64,000 nt of DNA. Origin: Niebla homalea (lineage: Eukaryota > Ascomycota > Lecanoromycetes > Lecanorales > Ramalinaceae). Made by a program: the position numbers and the translations under genes. The notes under the pieces were generated by a model. That model did not search any database. It saw nothing but the letters and a program-made list of their open reading frames with translations, and was not told the DNA's origin. Positions 61,198 to 64,000 of the stretch are shown here, piece after piece (positions within the stretch are counted from its first letter, which is position 1; each line of letters starts with the position of its first letter). Location of the stretch: NCBI GenBank assembly GCA_019925105.1, contig JAHGAU010000020.1, positions 124,001-188,000 of the forward strand, written 5' to 3'.

Positions 61198-64000
61198 ATT
61201 TAAAGTATTTTAAGTTATACTTAATTATTTAGGATAATATTTCTTAATATAATACTTTTTTCTTTTATTTATACTTATAGCTTTTTATATAACTTTAAAG
61301 TATTAATCTTCCTTCTTATTACCCTTTTATCCGTTAAGAATATAACTTATAATAATTCTATTTTAATATTTGCTTTTTTATTTTATAATTTTAAAGTTAA
61401 TTTATCCGTAACTTTATATACGTATCTTAAATAAATTTAATAAATACTATATTTATATTTTAATAGTTTTTAATAAGTTATTAAGTTATCGGGTTATTTA
61501 ATTTTTAAGATTATATTTTCTATAATAAGTAAATAGTTTTTATTATCTTTATTTTTTATTTACTTTATTTTCTTTTTCATATTATTATAATATATAGCTT
61601 TTTCTTTTTATTATTAGCCTTTTTATGTTATTAATTATTCTTTTAATATATATAATTTTTTATTTTTATTATTATAAATATTATTAATTTAATTCATATC
61701 GTTTCTTCTTTATATATTATATATTCTTTATATTATTTAACGCTATTTTACGTAATTAATAATAACTTTAAATATTATATTATTTTTTTATTTACCTTAT
61801 TAAGTATTAAATCTATAAATCTAATTATCTTCCGTTTTTATTTAATAAGTTATTATTAATATAAAATAAGGCTTATTTTTAGTTTTAAATTATTAATCGG
61901 ATTATCTATTATATCTTCCTTAATTCCTTTATTATTTCCTTAATACTTCTGAGTTTCTTTATTATCTTTTAGGTATTCCCGTTACCGTTTTATCCCTTCT
62001 GATTTTTTTAAACCCTTATTTAATTATTCCTATTTACTTTTTATTTAACTTATTTCTTTTTCCCTTTTTTATTACTTTAATTTATTTCTAGTTTTCCCCT
62101 ATTTGCTCCGATTATCCCCTATATACTTTTTCTTCTTTTTAAGTATATAAATATGCTTTTCTTTTTTTATTAATTAATTATTAAAATATACGTTTTTAAA
62201 GTTAACCTTATTCTTTAAACTTTTTCTTTTCTTATAATTTATTAATTTTAATTAATTTTTTAATTTTTTAATTTAACTTTTAAGCTTTCTTTATTACTTT
62301 TATATTTAAATAAGTTTAACTTAATTTCTTTTTTTAATATTATTACGTTTTTATAATATAACTTCTTATATATTAACTTTTAACGTATTTTACTTAACGG
62401 GCGTATTTAAGGTTTAAGTAACTAAATATCTTTTTTATAAGTAATATCCTTAATCTTTAATATCTTTATTTAAATTTTAAAGTTAACTATAATTAATTTT
62501 AATTATAAAAGTCTTAATAAGATATTATAATTTGGGTTATTTTTTAATATTATAAATATTTATATTAATTTAATTATTTTTACGATTCAAATATTAAATA
62601 TAACCTATATATAAAGTAATATATAGTTTCCGTTTATTATTAATATATTTAAATAATTAATTCTGAATAATTTTAAAGGCCTTTTTTTTATCCGTAATTT
62701 TCTTATTATATTTAAATTAATTATAATAACATCCGATCCTTAATTAACTTTTATATTAAGTAACTTATTTATTTATTCCGGTTAATAAATAATTATTATT
62801 TTTATAAAGTATATTTATTTATTTTTATTAAGTATAATTTTAAGGTCTTATTTTAAGCCCGCGATTATAATATTATTAATCTTAAGTTATTTATTCTGGA
62901 TTATTTTTTATATCTTTTTTTTATTATTCTTAAGAACTTCCTCAATAATTATAATCTTTTTATAATATATATAGTTAAGGTTTAATACGTTCTTTATAAA
63001 TTGGTTTATCTTTTTTTTAAAATATAATAAAAATTATATTAAGTTTATCGTAAAGAGTATAATATTATTAATTAATAAGATCCGCTTAACGTTTAAGGCT
63101 TATTCCCTTAATAGCCCAATAATTTATTAAAGTTCTTTTTTTTCCCCGGTTTTCATTTTTTTTTCGGCTTTCTTTTTGCTCGTTTCCCAGTTTATATAAG
63201 CTTAATCTTTTCTTCTGAATCGTTATTTTCAGTTTATCGTTACTTCGCGGCTACGTTCGCCATTATATTTACTTCATAGTTAACGTTTTTATTAAAGGGA
63301 TATCCTTCCTTTATAGTAATAGTTTCATAATTAAAGCCGTTAATTATTCCTTTATTATCGACCTTATTAAAAACCTTTTTTTCTTCCTATATAATTAAGG
63401 CGATAATTACTACGTTTATTAATATATTTAATTAATTGTTAAGCGGTATAATTATAGGTAATAATAATAATCGGTAATCCATATTATAATGCCCGTTTTT
63501 ATAATCTTAATCCTTTTTTTATATATATTTTTTTTTATTAAAGCTTACGTTATTTCCGTTATATCTTTATTTATAGCTTATATACTCTTCTGTTAAAAAT
63601 ATATTATAATACTTATAATAAATAAAATATAATTTTATATTAAATAACTTAAAGTTATTAATATAGGGGTTTTTAAACTTAATTAAATTAAGTAATCTTA
63701 AAGTAAATTAATTATTTCCTTTAATATCTTAATTAATATATAAATTCTATTAATAATTTTACGGCCTTTAATTTATATTTTCCGTTTAATTATTAATGTT
63801 TTATTAGGATGGATTTTAAGGTTAATTTTAATATTTAAGTTATTAAAATGGTATTATTTATAATAATTATATAAACAGTATTTATATTATTAATATATCT
63901 TAGAGCCTCTTATTTATACGGTTTTAAGGGTATTTAATTTATTGCGTTTCTCTTACTTATAATATTTATATAATTCCGTCGTAATTAACGTATATTAAAT
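61198..64000 (-). mobile_element. RIP-degraded older repeat interrupted by LINE copy D
   Basis: Continuation of the sequence left of 53,609. On the minus strand an ATG at 63,263-63,261 opens M-A-N-V-A-A-K, followed by a Lys/Arg/Glu-rich stretch (with RIP stops) that could be the start of a gag-like protein. The mildly less mutated patch at 63,170-63,260 contains this start. If the element runs leftward across the LINE, the integrase-like trace at about 51,390 would lie roughly 4.3 kb downstream, which would suit a Ty3/gypsy order. This link is inference. Nothing is recognised between 63,300 and 64,000. Confidence 0.4.

Overview
The window looks like a chromosome segment from a filamentous ascomycete (Pezizomycotina) with a compartmentalised genome. 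About 90% is extremely AT-rich DNA in which CA and TG dinucleotides are almost absent, TA is abundant and CG persists. This is the footprint of repeat-induced point mutation (RIP, CpA to TpA). Two islands of ordinary base composition (about 23,870-28,080 and 36,300-37,930) carry the only intact genes I can support.

Layout. 1-8,448: a plus-strand Tad1-like LINE (copy A) split by a minus-strand copy B (957-6,763, 12-bp target duplication). 8,449-12,462: minus-strand Ty3/gypsy remnant with a 333-bp LTR. 12,463-14,890: unresolved AT-rich DNA with a patch of GGTACGG repeats. 14,891 to about 20,695: LINE copy C (minus). 21,199-21,531: isolated copy of the 333-bp LTR. 23,870-28,080: island with a secreted isochorismatase-family hydrolase (five exons, minus strand) and a small unknown ORF. 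28,081-36,300: decayed repeats, including two ~710-bp non-autonomous elements that carry a LINE-like 3' tail, and a 48-bp inverted repeat. 36,361-37,626: an intact single-exon DUF3669-type gene. 37,939-42,671: an unnamed repeat carrying a 163-bp solo LTR, then a plus-strand Ty3/gypsy element interrupted by a 56-bp near-perfect palindrome with a 5-bp target duplication. 42,672-53,608: decayed Copia and other retroelement DNA. 53,621-61,185: LINE copy D (plus, 12-bp target duplication), itself interrupted at 58,579-60,368 by a noncoding tandem LTR-internal-LTR-internal-LTR element. 61,198-64,000: the older sequence into which D inserted.

How it fits together. The transposons are nested in a readable order: old retroelements, then LINE insertions, then small low-RIP insertions (palindrome, solo LTR, tandem LTR element). 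The LINE and gypsy proteins are dead; catalytic Asp codons read as Asn and several zinc-knuckle positions as Tyr. The two intact genes are isolated in gene-poor, repeat-dense surroundings. In fungal plant pathogens that setting often holds fast-evolving effector-type genes, and a secreted isochorismatase-like enzyme would fit it, but host and lifestyle cannot be read from this sequence. All gene models and repeat boundaries were read by eye.
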